DNA of 56,302 nt from Parachlorella kessleri (Eukaryota > Chlorophyta > Trebouxiophyceae > Chlorellales > Chlorellaceae): assembly GCA_001598975.1 (NCBI GenBank), contig BBXU01000499.1, positions 1 through 56,302 of the forward strand. The letters are read 5' to 3'. Shown piece by piece: positions 12,143 to 23,700 of this stretch (position 1 is the stretch's first letter; each line of letters opens with the position of its first letter). Both the position numbers and the translations under genes were made by a program. Below the pieces are notes generated by a model that saw only the letters and a program-made list of their open reading frames with translations, searched no databases and was not told where the DNA came from.

Positions 12143-13312
12143 ATCTATTATATTAGCATGGGTGGTATTATATGTCAAATCTATCCCATTCAGCATGCTG
12201 GAAAGGTTAGCTGGATGAGGTATGTGAAGTCTGAGGCGTTGAGATATGGCAGCGAATGGATGTTGGCCTCTTGAGTCTCACCGAGATACTTAATCTTTGC
12301 CCAGGCCCAGCAAAGTGCCCCCAAGGAAGCTTGAAAACTGCAAAGTAACTGTTTCACAAGCGCAAACTTTGGTGTGGCATGCATGGCTTGAAGCCGTTCT
12401 GGCTGTACCAACCTTGTGATAATGACAGCAAATGGCAACCCCCGTGCAGCGCTAGCCGCCCCGAGAGTCATTACGCGCATTTTGCAGACGTTTGCTGTTG
12501 TAAAAGCAGCCTGCAAAACTGCAGTGCACCTCAAACCTTCCAAGGGCAACCCACAGTGACAATTGGGACAGGCTCGCCATAAGTGACCCTTACGCAGCGG
12601 CAGGTGGGCTCCAGTCTTGCACTGTGATAACAATTGTTGACTTCAAGTAACTGGGCCTGAGATAGTGCCAGGACAGCTTCCTGGCTACCCCAGGTGCAGC
12701 CGGACCTCCAGGGGAGGCTTGCATGGGACCTGCCGCAGCTGTTGCAAGCAGCTGGTGTCTGCTGAGGCTGCTGTTCTACTCTCACGTGCTTGCAGGCCAC
12801 TTGATTCCACAGTCAGCTGCAGCTCCTACTGAGCCAGGCTGGTGGGCCCACCAGCCCCGGGGCTGCAGTACAGCCTGCCCCGCTCCGGTGGCGGACACTG
12901 CTCACGGCGGCAACGTTGCAGCCACTCGGCCCAGCCACATGCAGCTGCCGGCTCTGCCTACCTTCATTCAACAAAGCTGTGGCAGAAGCAGCTCACCTCA
13001 TCAGGCGGACCAGCCGGATGCAGCGGCCATCTCACTGCTGCAGTATAAACAAGGACCAGTGGTGCCGTTTGCAGCTCCGCTTGTACCCCATGGCAGTGCA
13101 AAGCCCGCAGCCCACAGCACAGCGGCAGGATGTTGCTCTCCATCGGGCCCAGGACAGCTCTTGCCTGCCCCCTCCACTCCATGCGTTGCAGTGCCCCAAC
13201 CAGCCCCTAGCACCCCAGGGCCACCAGCAGGCTGTGCATACAACCTGCCCCGCCTTCTGCCACCGCCTGAGCAGCAGCAAGGTGTCTTCCCCGCTAGGGA
13301 GCTTCCCAGGGC
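12143..13312. other. Intergenic region and possible 5' part of the AT-hook/bZIP gene
   Basis: No gene is certain up to about 12720. From about 12790 to 13300 one plus frame stays open and is rich in Pro, Gln, Ser and Ala, like the neighbouring gene, and an ATG lies at 12723. It could be an N-terminal exon, but I find no donor/acceptor pair that joins it in phase to the sure coding frame beginning near 13301. It is left unassigned. Confidence 0.35.
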
Positions 13313-15524
13313 ATGCGCCAGCCCCTCACTCAGCATCTGGATGGGACCTCAGGAGCGGCGGCGCAGCTGCCATTGCACGCGCACCTGCCGCCCGAGCAGC
13401 TTACAACCGAACAGCTGCACGAGCGCCTTGCTTGGGAGCTTGCACCTGACACTGATCATTTTGCCGGATTGGGGCCGATGCCCTTTGTGTGGCAGAGGCA
13501 GCCACCCAGGGAGCTGCAGAAGCTGCTGCAAGCTGTGCCACCAGCGGAGCAAGAGCACCAGACGCAGCAGGTGCTCGAAGCACAGCAGAAGCGGATGCAG
13601 GAGGCAAGGCAAGAACAAACGCAACTGGGTACCCACCCACTTGCTCTGCGGGGTCGCCACGAAGATGCCCCTGCTCAGCAGCAGCAGCAGCCCCAGGAGC
13701 GCATGGACTCTGCACAGCATGGCCAGCAGCCAGTGGCACGCAAGCGGGGGCGACCGAGGCTGCCTGAGCCAGAGAACTTGGGAAGCATTGCCGTTGCCGA
13801 CCCAGAGCTTCTCAGTGTGATCCTCAAGCGCCGACGCAACCGAGAAAACCAGGCAGCCAGCAGGTGCGGCAACAGTGCTACGAGTGCACTTGTTTCGTAG
13901 CCTGTCATGACTGGGTGATGCAATGGGGGGGGGGGGGGGGTCGGCTGTGCTCCTGGTGCCATAATCAACTCCTTCTAATACATGTGCCTGCAGCACTCAT
14001 CATATTGGAGGACTGCTAGCATTTCAAGATGCCTCTTGTCTGGCCCGATCAAATGAGCACAACTGCAGATGTATGCATGACATCGGGAGCTGTGTACCAC
14101 GCTTGCGCTCGGCAATGACTATATCATGATTGCCCACAGGCGGCGCAAGAAGGAAGCAGCCCAGGAAATTTCAAAGCGGGTACCGGTGGCACAATGGCCT
14201 GCACCATTACCCGCCAACCCAGAAGTTGCAGCAACAAACCAGCTGCAGCAGCACCTGGCAGCTCATCTGAGTGCTCTACCGGGCAACCTGCACCACCTCA
14301 GCAGCAACCCAGGCACTACTAACATCGGCAGTGCCACTACCGCCGCTGCCCCTGCTAGCGCTAGGATAGGCCCGTCATTTCCTGAAGCAATATGTGGGCG
14401 GAGGCTGCAAGCAGGCGGTAGCCCAGCAGCAGACACTGGTGCGGCCGGCGAGCTCGCGGGGCCCATCGGCGCCCCTGCCATGCAGCAGATACCACAGGCC
14501 TTGGTGGATCTGCCCGTTGATGTGCATGCCTTGGGCCCAGTGCTGGCAGCCATGCAGCGAGGCCAGCCGCATGAGCCGGTTGGGAATCAGCGATACCCAT
14601 TGGACAGTCACCACCAACACCAGCAGCAGCAGGACCCGGAGGAGCAGCGGCAGCAGCAATGTGGGAAACCTGCTTGCAAAGCAGCAGCAAGTGCAGCATC
14701 GCAACTCCAGCCAGCAAAACGGCCTCGATATGTGCAGTTCATTGCGAATGCCTTTCTCACGACAGCAAACCCAGAGAGCAATGAAGCAAGTGGGCCAGGG
14801 AAGGGCTTGCCGCAAACACCGCCACAAGAGGAACTAGCTTGGACAGCTGCCCCGATGCCACAGAGGCATAGGACTCGGCTGGGGATGTCTCTCAGGCCTC
14901 GCCGGCACCAGCCTTGGCCCTGGCATAGTGAACAGCAGCAGCAGCAGCAGCAGCACGAGGAGTGGGGTATCTCTGTTCAAGAAGCTAAACCTGGGGGGGC
15001 GGTGCCGAAGCACGAGGACGCACGAGATGCAGAGGCGCTGCGCCAGCAGCAGCAGCCTCTGCAAGGGCTTTTAACTTCCATCTCCCCGAGTCACGTCCCT
15101 GGTGAGCCGAGAGTTTGCAAGCTTGACAGGGAGGTCCCCTTCTTAATTGTTGCCTTCTGCTGCTGCGACAGCATCTCGATTGGGTCTGTTGTCCATGGTT
15201 CTGGCAGAGAGTTAGACAGCCAGCGCTTCATCTGGGCACGCTGCACAACCTGCCAGTGAGCAGTGAGCAGTGCTGCAGGACATGCCCTGCTCGACGAGGG
15301 TTTGAAAGGGTAGTTGCCAGGATTTGCAAGACAAGCTGGGCTTGCTACGTTGCTGCTGGGCACGTCCTTATTTATACTCACAGGAGAACGCCCCACACAT
15401 GACCGGGCAAGCCACGTCATGCAATGCACGCTTGCCTGCCGCAGGTGCCCACAGTGACCCGGAATTGGAGGCTGGGAGCATACTACTCTTGTTGCACCAG
15501 GGCCATGACTACCGTGGGGTATAG
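13313..15524 (+). CDS. AT-hook and bZIP-basic-region nuclear protein
   Basis: Probable DNA-binding regulator. Three exons join in phase: 13313-13863, 14140-15101 and 15445-15524, giving 530 residues if ATG 13313 is the start. An AT-hook core (KRGRPRLP) sits near residue 145. About 30 residues on comes a bZIP-type basic region, KRRRNRENQAASRRRKKEA, with the diagnostic N-x7-R spacing. An intron falls exactly inside it, after the conserved Ser. No leucine zipper follows: proline appears within about 15 residues. Most of the remaining protein is low-complexity (Gln, His, Ala, Pro). The short last exon ends EAGSILLLLHQGHDYRGV. The start is uncertain because a possible upstream coding stretch is in another frame. 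Alternatives are a degenerate bZIP or another basic-region DNA-binding protein. Confidence 0.6.
13925..13940. repeat. G16 homopolymer
   Basis: An uninterrupted run of 16 G lies in the first intron of the AT-hook/bZIP gene. Exact length may be an assembly artefact. Confidence 0.8.
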
Positions 15525-16126
15525 AGAGCAGGGCGCAGTGCACATTTGCAAGGCAGGCTTCACTGTAGTAACGTATTCTTGTTGCCACTGTGGCACACAA
15601 CACACTTCCCTGCCTTGCTTTGCAAGTCTCGCATAATCAGTTGATTACTTGAAACGTTGTGGTAGTTGCTGACGTTGACTGGTTCTGAGGAAGGCACAAA
15701 TGAAAGAAGACAGGAAGACTGAAAAGGAAGTAGACCTAGACACAGTAATGTCACAGGTAAGCAGCACGAAAGAGCAATCTCTCAACATACACGTTGGATG
15801 GGTACAGAGCAGCATGCATGACACTCTGGACATGCCTGCATGCATGCCAGGCAACGCACTGCTTCACACTTTTTATCACGTAACTACCACAGTACTTGAC
15901 GCTGGCCCGGCCCAGCTACACATGACATATCATAAGGAAAACATGACACAATAACAACATTTCTCAGGAGCGGCACATACACTAGTACCAAGGTAAACAA
16001 GGAGAGACAGACATGGTGGATAAAAAAGGGCAGTAGAGATAAGCTCTCACAGCAAAAGTATATGATACGCTCACACAAACACTCCCTTGCTCAAGAGCTC
16101 AATAGCAGCGACAAGCTGTCAAGGCG
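15525..16126. other. Convergent 3' flanks, no gene seen
   Basis: About 600 bases between the convergent AT-hook/bZIP gene and the membrane-protein gene. It is more AT-rich than its surroundings, consistent with UTR and spacer. I see no coding signal. Confidence 0.5.
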
Positions 16127-17354
16127 TCACAACTGGCCTGACTTGGCACCCATGCCGGCCGCCAAGTTGAGCAAAATGTCCCACACAGTGCTGAAGAGTA
16201 CCAGCCCTGCCAGCAACAGCTTGCTCCAGCGGACCCACCCCTGCTCCTGCGGCTGGTCAGTGAAGTTGGCATACAGCCAAGCACAGAACGAGCGCTGGTA
16301 CCTTCCCCCAGTGCGCTCCTTGAAGTGGTGGAAGTCCCGGCACTCCCACACAGCGAGCAGCACCTCCGGCAACACAAACCCAACAAGCACCTGCACCGCT
16401 GCCACCACTGCCCAGCACTCTGCAACAGGGCTTGGGGGCTCCGCGGCAGCCTTGGCAAAGCCGCTGAACGCCCACCGACAGCTCAACAAGTCAATCGCGC
16501 TGTGCAGTGTGTGTACTACTCTCCGCGAGGGCGCCAACTGCATGGTGCTGCAGCTGCACAGCGACGGAATGCTGGACAGCGTGACTGCCAGGGCTGCTGC
16601 CTGAGTTACTGTGTGCACTGGGAGCCGCAGCCGGGAGGCGAGGGAAAACTGCACCAGCCCCACCACGTTCGTGGCCAGCAGCAGCGACAGCAGAAACATG
16701 CCATGCTCCCTTGGGCCTGTGCCGCGCTGCCAGGGCGGCTCAGCGCCGCGGAAGACTGCAATCACCACGCACGCTCCTGACACTTGGACCGACAGGGCTG
16801 CTATGCGCACTAGCGACTGGGACAGCTCCCTCCACCGCACATAGCTGCAAGGCTGTAGATGCGCCCAAGCCAGGCAGCCAGCCACTCCCAGCAGGTATAC
16901 AGCGAAGCCCAGGCGCTCAAGCGGGAGGCAGGCCTGGTGACACCTCCCAACGGCACTCAAGGTGACAATCTGCAGGCAGGGAAGCCGGCGGAGGATACCG
17001 TTGGGCAGAGTGAGTGATGCCAACAGGTCATAGTGAACGAGGTTCCAGTTTGGCACAGGCATATGTTGAACCTGTTATGCAAGAAGGAAAGGTTTTTGAT
17101 GTAACCTGGGTAGTGACCAACACCTGAACTGGTCTTAGAGCAAAACGCTTGACAAAGTCATTTCGTAGGGTTTCCGCAGGGTCTACACAGTTACCAGAGC
17201 ATCGTGGCAGGTGCACCAAGTCAAGGCAGACGCATGTGTGCTTGCCCTCGTACCAGCACGAGGGAGAGGTGGGCCCGGTCCCCCCAGAGCCGTCGCGCGT
17301 TGCAATATGCAGAGAACGTGGGCAGAGGCATGGAGAAGGAGGCCTGCTGAGCAT
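16127..17354 (-). CDS. Multi-pass membrane protein of unknown function
   Basis: Two exons, 17124-17354 and 16127-17071, separated by a 52-base GT-AG intron and joined in phase (RPVQ then VQHMPVPNWN). This gives 391 residues. The first ATG in frame (17354-17352) follows an in-frame stop. About six hydrophobic spans are visible in the second half, near residues 131-149, 164-184, 201-220, 230-250, 295-320 and 361-382, separated by short basic loops. An HFKERTGGRYQR loop precedes the last one. The first 77 residues are Cys- and Arg-rich, without a clear signal peptide. I do not recognise the family. It faces the F-box/LRR gene head to head. Further 5' exons cannot be excluded. Confidence 0.6.
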
Positions 17355-18038
17355 CCCTATCACCTATGGTGACAGCTCCGTCCATGGTTTTCATGATATC
17401 CAAGATGAAGCTGCGCTGTTTGACACACTATTTGCGACAGCAAAGGGACGCGGATGGGTCTAGTATTTCTTATCCATGGTGAGCTTGTCTTAATAGCTCA
17501 ATAAACTGAGGGTTGCGCACGTGTTTAGCCGGGCAGTACCACTGTACTCATTTTACTCATCCTGGGGGCAGCTCCCAGTCGCGCCTAGGACACCCATTTA
17601 GAATGAAAATGCGAGTGACAGGAAGGGGTCAGACAGCAGTGTAGGACAACATTAATGGGTTCCCTCATAGGCACATGTGCCAATATGTGTTGGGCTATAA
17701 CAAAGCATACTGCAGGCAGTGGCGCTAGCAGCTATTCCAATTCTGATCGGTACGTGCTGCTGGCCACTGATCTCTACAGTGTGGTGGGCGGCTAGGTGGT
17801 TTTAGGAGAGCGGAGTCCTAGAACCCTACGGTGTTGGTAGTTATGTCTTGGTCGCACCGGCCTGAATGCTTAGTCCATGACCTCAGGGTCGGTGAAGGGA
17901 CGGGGTCTGTGGCCGCGAAGTCGAATGAAAGCCACAGCTGCGACTTGCTGTATGCCTTTGGAGCGTGTGCCCTGTTCATCAAGCCCCCCCTGCTTGGTGC
18001 TGCAGACTGGTGCCCAGTGTATAACACTGCTGTCAGCC
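17355..18038. promoter_or_regulatory. Divergent intergenic region
   Basis: 684 bases between two divergent genes must contain both promoters. It also carries copy 1 of a dispersed repeat (17605-17642). No clear core promoter motif is seen. Confidence 0.35.
17605..17642. repeat. Dispersed repeat, copy 1
   Basis: The 28 bases 17615-17642 are identical to 38695-38722 in a BAT1-like gene intron, in the same orientation. Weaker similarity extends about 10 bases upstream. The flanks differ, so this is a dispersed rather than tandem repeat. Confidence 0.75.
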
Positions 18039-19805
18039 ATGGCTCCCTCGACGGTTGGCCTGCTTGACCTGCCTTCTGCCGTGCTTGTGCACATCCTTGG
18101 CTTGCTGCCAACCACCAAGCCCGCTAAGGACCTTGCCAACACGCGGCTCAGCTGCAAGGCCCTGCGGGACGTCGCGCTTGCAGTGCCGCATAAGCCAACC
18201 CTGGCCATCGGTTCTTGGCGACTTGCAAAAGCCAGGGAGGCTGGGCTGGAGGGGCAGCTGCTGGCCTTTCTTGCCCGCAATGCCAACAGCTGGCGCAGCA
18301 TGTGGTTAGCAGTGGACTCTGAGGAGCAGCAGGCCGTGTTGCATAGGCTCAGCCCTGCCGGCGCCGTCAACAGCGGCTTGTGCAGTTTGGAGCTGTATTT
18401 AAGCCCACCGTGGCCAGTGCAGCAGGTAAGCGAGTGGATGCTTCGCTTATATTCCTGCCTCTTATGTACAAACATATTTGTTTGGCCTGGGGCTCCTGTA
18501 TGCTGACTGGTCATTTGGCATGCTGTGCACTACCGTTGTGAACACTCATGCCCTCTTCCTGCCGGTCAAACCTGCAGCTATAGTGAGCCAAATTTGGACA
18601 ACCTTAGCCTATTCTGGACCACTTGCACTGTCGGCTGTTTTTGCGCACAGGTGCTTGGCCCGCTGGTGTCCTTAACTAATCTGACGATACGGACCGTCAC
18701 CACGGACCCTTAAATCGTAGCATCAGACCTGGCAGCCCTCTCCTCTCTCTCAGCCCTGCAGTCACTGACAGTGTCAGCAAGCCTTTCGGGCAGCTTCCGC
18801 CTCCCTGCTCAGTCGCTGGCCAGCATGCGGCGGCTTACCAGCCTGCACTTGCATATGGGGCTTCGGAGGGTCCCAGGGACTAACAATTACGTGAGGCACT
18901 CCTTGTCAGTGGTTGGTGGGCACCTGGCTGGCTGCACAGCCCTCCGCCGCCTGTCCCTGGAAGGAATTGAGCTTCTGGGAACGGCACCAGCCACTTGGGT
19001 GCGCTTGGAGCAGCTGTGCATTCGGCACGCAAACCAGGACGCTGGGTTCTGGTCAGCAGTGCCGCAGCTGCCGTTCCTGACCAGCCTGGAAGCAGGGCGG
19101 TTGGGTGCGGCGGTTGAGCGGTCGCTCTGCAGCCACCTGCCAACCTGCACACATCTGGTCTCCCTCCGCCTGAGGCTGTCCACCGTGGAAGCCCTGCCTC
19201 AGCTGTCGCCGACCTTGACTTCTCTGAGGATTGATGGCGCCGATCACTCGCTGCGCACCGTGCCAGTCGCCCCCAACCTTCGTAGCCTAAAGCTGTGGTG
19301 GCTCCCAAGGATGGTGTGGCCAGAGGGCCTGTCAGCCATGGTGCATTTGACGACCTTGCACACCAGCGGTCCAGGCCGGCAGGTGCTTCCGGCGCCCCTG
19401 GCTGCTCTGCCGGCGCTGGAGGACCTGCGGCTCTACAACAGGAGGGTCACAGCGCTGCCAGACCAGCTGGCGTGCGCCGGTGCACTGAGAAGGCTGGATG
19501 CTTGTGGGGGTGGGTTAGAACAGGTGCCGGCAGTGCTGGGCGGCGGGGCAGCCTGCCAGCTAGCGCACTTATCGCTGTCGGGAAATAAACTACTGACGGT
19601 CTCAAGTGAGGGGCTGGAGGTGCTGCGCTCGCTGACCGCCCTTACATGCTTAGATGTTCGGGATGCCTGCGCCGGCGGCTGGCCTACTGATGAGGACCTA
19701 GAGGCTGCCCTGAGGCCGGTGGTGCCAGGGGGGTGCGAACTGAGAGTGGGTGAGGACGGAGTAGAGAGTGATTGTGAGACCGATGGGATCTACAACTCCG
19801 GGTAG
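18039..19805 (+). CDS. F-box/LRR protein with an in-frame stop
   Basis: Putative substrate-recognition subunit of an SCF ubiquitin ligase. Exon 1 is 18039-18425; its N-terminus LLDLPSAVLVHILGLLP followed by RLSCKALRDVAL is an F-box. The rest (18651-19805) is a run of leucine-rich repeats, for example LTSLHLHMGLRRV, LRRLSLEGIELL, LRSLKLWWLPRM, LEDLRLYNRRVTALP and LAHLSLSGNKLL. Phase across the intron is right (PVQQ then VLGPLVSLTNL). TAA at 18711-18713 interrupts this frame, with clear LRR sequence (SDLAALSSLSALQSL) on both sides. A longer intron, 18426-18761, would remove the stop in phase and give 476 residues. The gene is therefore either alternatively spliced or recently disabled. Confidence 0.65.
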
Positions 19806-20798
19806 GTTCAAATTGCTCTGCCTCCGTCTTTCAGTTGCTGGCCATGAATCTAGGTGGTGGTGGCATGTGGGCTTACAGGATAAGCAGGTGGTAGCCATCA
19901 GGGTTGGATGCACTGGCCATCATGATCCCTTGTGTGCAGAATGGCATGCTTTTCAAATGGTGTCTGGCTTTGTTTTTGGGACCTGTGATGAAAGCATTTG
20001 CCTGGTAAACCCACAGTGTCCACAGCTAGCTAGACCAACTCTTCCTCATTGGCCCCAGACACGCTCGTTGTCTGATTGTGCTAGAATCCTGTGAGGTGGT
20101 GTTGTGACGATGGACCGGTCCTCCTTCTCCTTGGGGAGCCTCGTACCCTGTTAGTATGGGTGTCAGGTAGTGCGAACAGTCCTCGTACCCTGTTAGCAGC
20201 GATGCTTCGGGCGATGCTGATTTGTTAAGAGGACCATCTTAGCTTACAGCTTGATGAAATGCATCTTGCAGCAGTTTTTACAGTTCAAAGGAACCCTACG
20301 AATTTGTCACTGGCAGCCTGAGCAAAGGCAGGCATTCCAAATCATAGATGGCAGGTGAAGCTAGCAGAGCCAGTTTCCAGGTCAGGAATAAATGAATATG
20401 GCAGGCTGGACAGCATACCCCAGATAACTAAATACAGACTAGGTGAATGAAATTGCAGAACATATGTGACAAACCTACATATGCACAAGGCACCGGTTTG
20501 CAAGCAACACACATACCAGTGTTCATTTGCAATACACGTTGAGGATTGTGCGGCCAGGCGGCGCAGGCATGGAGGCTGCACCCATACACATCGATGGGTC
20601 ATTCCTTGAAATCTCAAGGCATGCCATGCCAACGAGGGCCGAACCTGGGACCCGGGCGTGGGGTTTGAATGAAGGCAGGGCAAACCAGGGCTCAGAATGC
20701 CCTAGCCCCCCTCTAACCACCACTCGTGAGTGCACGCCTCAGAGCGGGTGCATGCGGGCTTCGACGCCACACCAGAGCCCGCACTTCTTGCCAGGCCC
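19806..20798. other. Convergent 3' flanks, no gene seen
   Basis: About 1 kb between the convergent F-box/LRR and GapN genes. A 16-base direct repeat (CCTCGTACCCTGTTAG) occurs at 20139-20154 and 20181-20196. TTACA, i.e. TGTAA on the minus strand, occurs near 20244 and 20277 and could serve GapN. No coding signal is seen. Confidence 0.45.
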
Positions 20799-23700
20799 TC
20801 ATCCCAGCGTGTAGGAGGGCTTGTCCAGGTTGAGCACCGTGGTCTTGGTCTTGCACATCAGCTCCAGGCTGTTGCGCACACCCTGCACCAGAGGCATGGG
20901 AGCAAACAGGCAGCTCAGGGGGCGGGGTAGATATTGATGCCTTCACGGCTTGGTGTACCAGTACATATTGCAGCATACCAATGCAAACCATTTTTACCCC
21001 TGCCCTGTGGCTGGCACCGCGCTTGGACGTTGGTGCTGCATGAACAACCCTGCTGTAGCCACGACTAGCATCGTGGCTACAGCAGGGTTGCATAGTGCAC
21101 GCTGCTGCAGTCTCATCGTGGCTACAGCAGGGTTGCATAGTGCACGCTGCTGCAGTATGCCAGCAGGGCACCAGTTATAAGAGAGCATAATTCCTCCCCC
21201 AACCTGCTCCTGAAGCAGCCACAACCATCGGTCAGCCCTACCATTCACACTCTGATGTTCCAACCACACCCACCTGGGAGCCAATGCCCGAGCCACGGAA
21301 GCCCTGGAAGGGGAAGTGGTCGGGGCCGCGTGCGGGGGCAGCATTTATCTGTGGCGGCACAGAGGCGTGAACTGTTGAAGCCGTGCCTCATGCACCACAT
21401 ATTCTCATGCCTTACAAAAGAGCAGGGTGGACTGAGGTGTCACGGGTGGCCAACCAAACGTGAAGATCAAGGATGGACGCCTGCAACGTACCACACACCC
21501 CAACAACTTCCCATACGTGAATCGTGTTGCGCTTGCCGAGACCAGCGTGTGCAAAACTCGCAACCCCGTGACAAGCTGGTGGTGCGCTTGCCGAGACCAG
21601 CGTGTGCAAAACTCGCAACCCCGTGACAAGCTGGTGGTGCGCTTGCCGGGACCAGCGTGTGCAAAACTCGCAACCCCGTGACAAGCTGGTGATGGAAGCG
21701 CGAGTGCATTGCCCGCCCACCTGCACGGTGCCGGTCTCCATGGCATCAGCAATGGATATGGCCTGGTTGATGTCCCGTGTGAAGACGCAGCCCTGCAGCC
21801 AGCCAGGTATATACCATCACCATGTTGGAGACTGACAGCAGGGCATGCAGATGCTGCAGTCCAGTTGTCAAGTCTCCCTATGAGACACTGCCACACTGCC
21901 AGCAAGCAGCCTGCCAAGCTCAATCCGTTGGCTGGGTCCACCCGCCTGCAGCGCAAGGCGAGCAAGGCGCCCCACTTGGCCGGGACGCTGTTCGCAGCTG
22001 CCATTGGGACACGAATAGCTCAGTAAGACAAAGTTACATGAGCACCCACCTGCAGCGCAAGGCGGCTGGTGTTGACATGCTCAACCGCCTCCTCGATCGT
22101 CTTCACGCGCATGAAGGGCAGCACGGGCCCAAACGGCTCCTCCCACGCCAGCCTGCAGCACAGGGGTGGGCACAGGCAAGCTCGCCAACATCATTTCATA
22201 GGTGCAGCGGGAAGCATCGAGGTTCCATGACGGGTTGCACAGTGGGGAAAGAAGCCGGGATGTGTGTAAGCTGTCTTGTGCTTTCAGCATGCGTTAACTC
22301 GGGTCCCATCTCACACAGACACCCTCCGCCTCGGCTGACTCACCTCATGTCCTCGGTGACGCCGTCCACCACCAGGGGCCAGATGAGGTTGCCCTCGCGG
22401 CGGTAGGGCGCGCTTAGGGCGGCGCCCCGGGCCTCCGCATCCTTCACCAGGCTCTCGATAAAGTCCGCGGAGCTGGTGGAGATGACGGGGGTGATGGCCG
22501 CATCATCCTCGGGCCTGCAACAAGGATGACGCAGGCGCGCTGCCCTTGTTATGAGTCTTTACACGCCTTTCCTGGTAAACAATACTGCGTTTGCAAGCAA
22601 GCACTGTGTAGGCTCTGTCCAAGTCACAAAGGCTGGCCAAACACTACCCACTTCCCCTCCATTTAAATACCCTCACTTCAACCCAGGTCACCTGCGCCAG
22701 GTTCAGTCGCAGTAGCATTGCCCATCCACCGACCTCCCTGCCGCCACCCTTCACTTCTTCTTCATAAATACCTAATCTAAGAGCCCACCTGCCAATCAGG
22801 ACCCCACAGTCAGAGAGGCTGCCAGTCTGCGGACCTCCGACTGCCTATACACATCAACCCACCTGCCCACAGTGAGCTTCTTGACACCCGCCAGCACGCG
22901 TGCCAGCAGGTCATCCGCCACGCTCTCGTGCACCAGCACCAGCTTGACCGCGGTGCAGCGCTGGCCGGAGTAGGAGAAGCCGCCCTTCACGATGTGCTTG
23001 GCTGCCAGGTCCAGGTCAGCATCAGGCAGGATGATGGCCGCATCCTGCACACGGAGGCACGTCGGTGTACTTCTTCCAATTGAGGGAGAGGAATACCAAG
23101 AGGCTACGAAATGGTGTGCTCAGGCATTGCTGACAGGCAATCCAAGAAGCATGCCCCAACCGCAGCATTTGAGCCTGGATACTGGATCCCTTCACACATA
23201 TTGAGGCAGCTTGAGGCCGCAGACGTGGGCTTTGCAAACCCTCCCACCCATGCACCCAGCTGCCGCGCCCACCTTGCCCCCCAGCTCCATCTGTATGGGG
23301 ACCATGCCGGCCTTGCGGCAGATGTCGATGCCGGTGTCGCCGCCGGTGAAGCTGATGCAGTTGGCGCCGGGGTGAGTCGTGAGGTAGTCACCAATCTCGG
23401 AGCCGCGGCCGGTCACGCAGTTGATGACGCCGGGGGGCACGCCCGCGGCGTGGAAACACTGCAGGCAGCAGCAGGGATGGGTGAGGGCCATCTGTTACGA
23501 GACTTAGGGGGAGGTATTTGATGTAAAATTCAGGTGAGGGCTCAAGAGGCAAAGTGAAACACTAAAAAGGCAGCCCCGAGTCCCCTTACACTGCAGATGA
23601 AGGCCCGGGTGTACTGGCAACAGCAAGATGCCACAGCTTGTGACCTACCCACCTGCACCATCATGACGCCGGCAGCTGCGCCCTGGGTGGGAGGCTTGAG

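Noticed and set aside
12190..12633. Minus-strand open frame of 147 codons between the cyclin and AT-hook/bZIP genes
   Set aside because: No recognisable motif, no in-phase neighbouring exon, and composition like non-coding sequence; it overlaps the cyclin 3' flank.
12723..13820. 365-codon plus frame as the main protein here
   Set aside because: Its second half overlaps, in another frame, the AT-hook/bZIP exon that carries clear motifs; only its first half may be real.
14190..14240. A small intron after ISKR that might expose a leucine zipper
   Set aside because: Removing GTACCG...CCCAG puts a stop in the next codons, so the continuous reading is kept.
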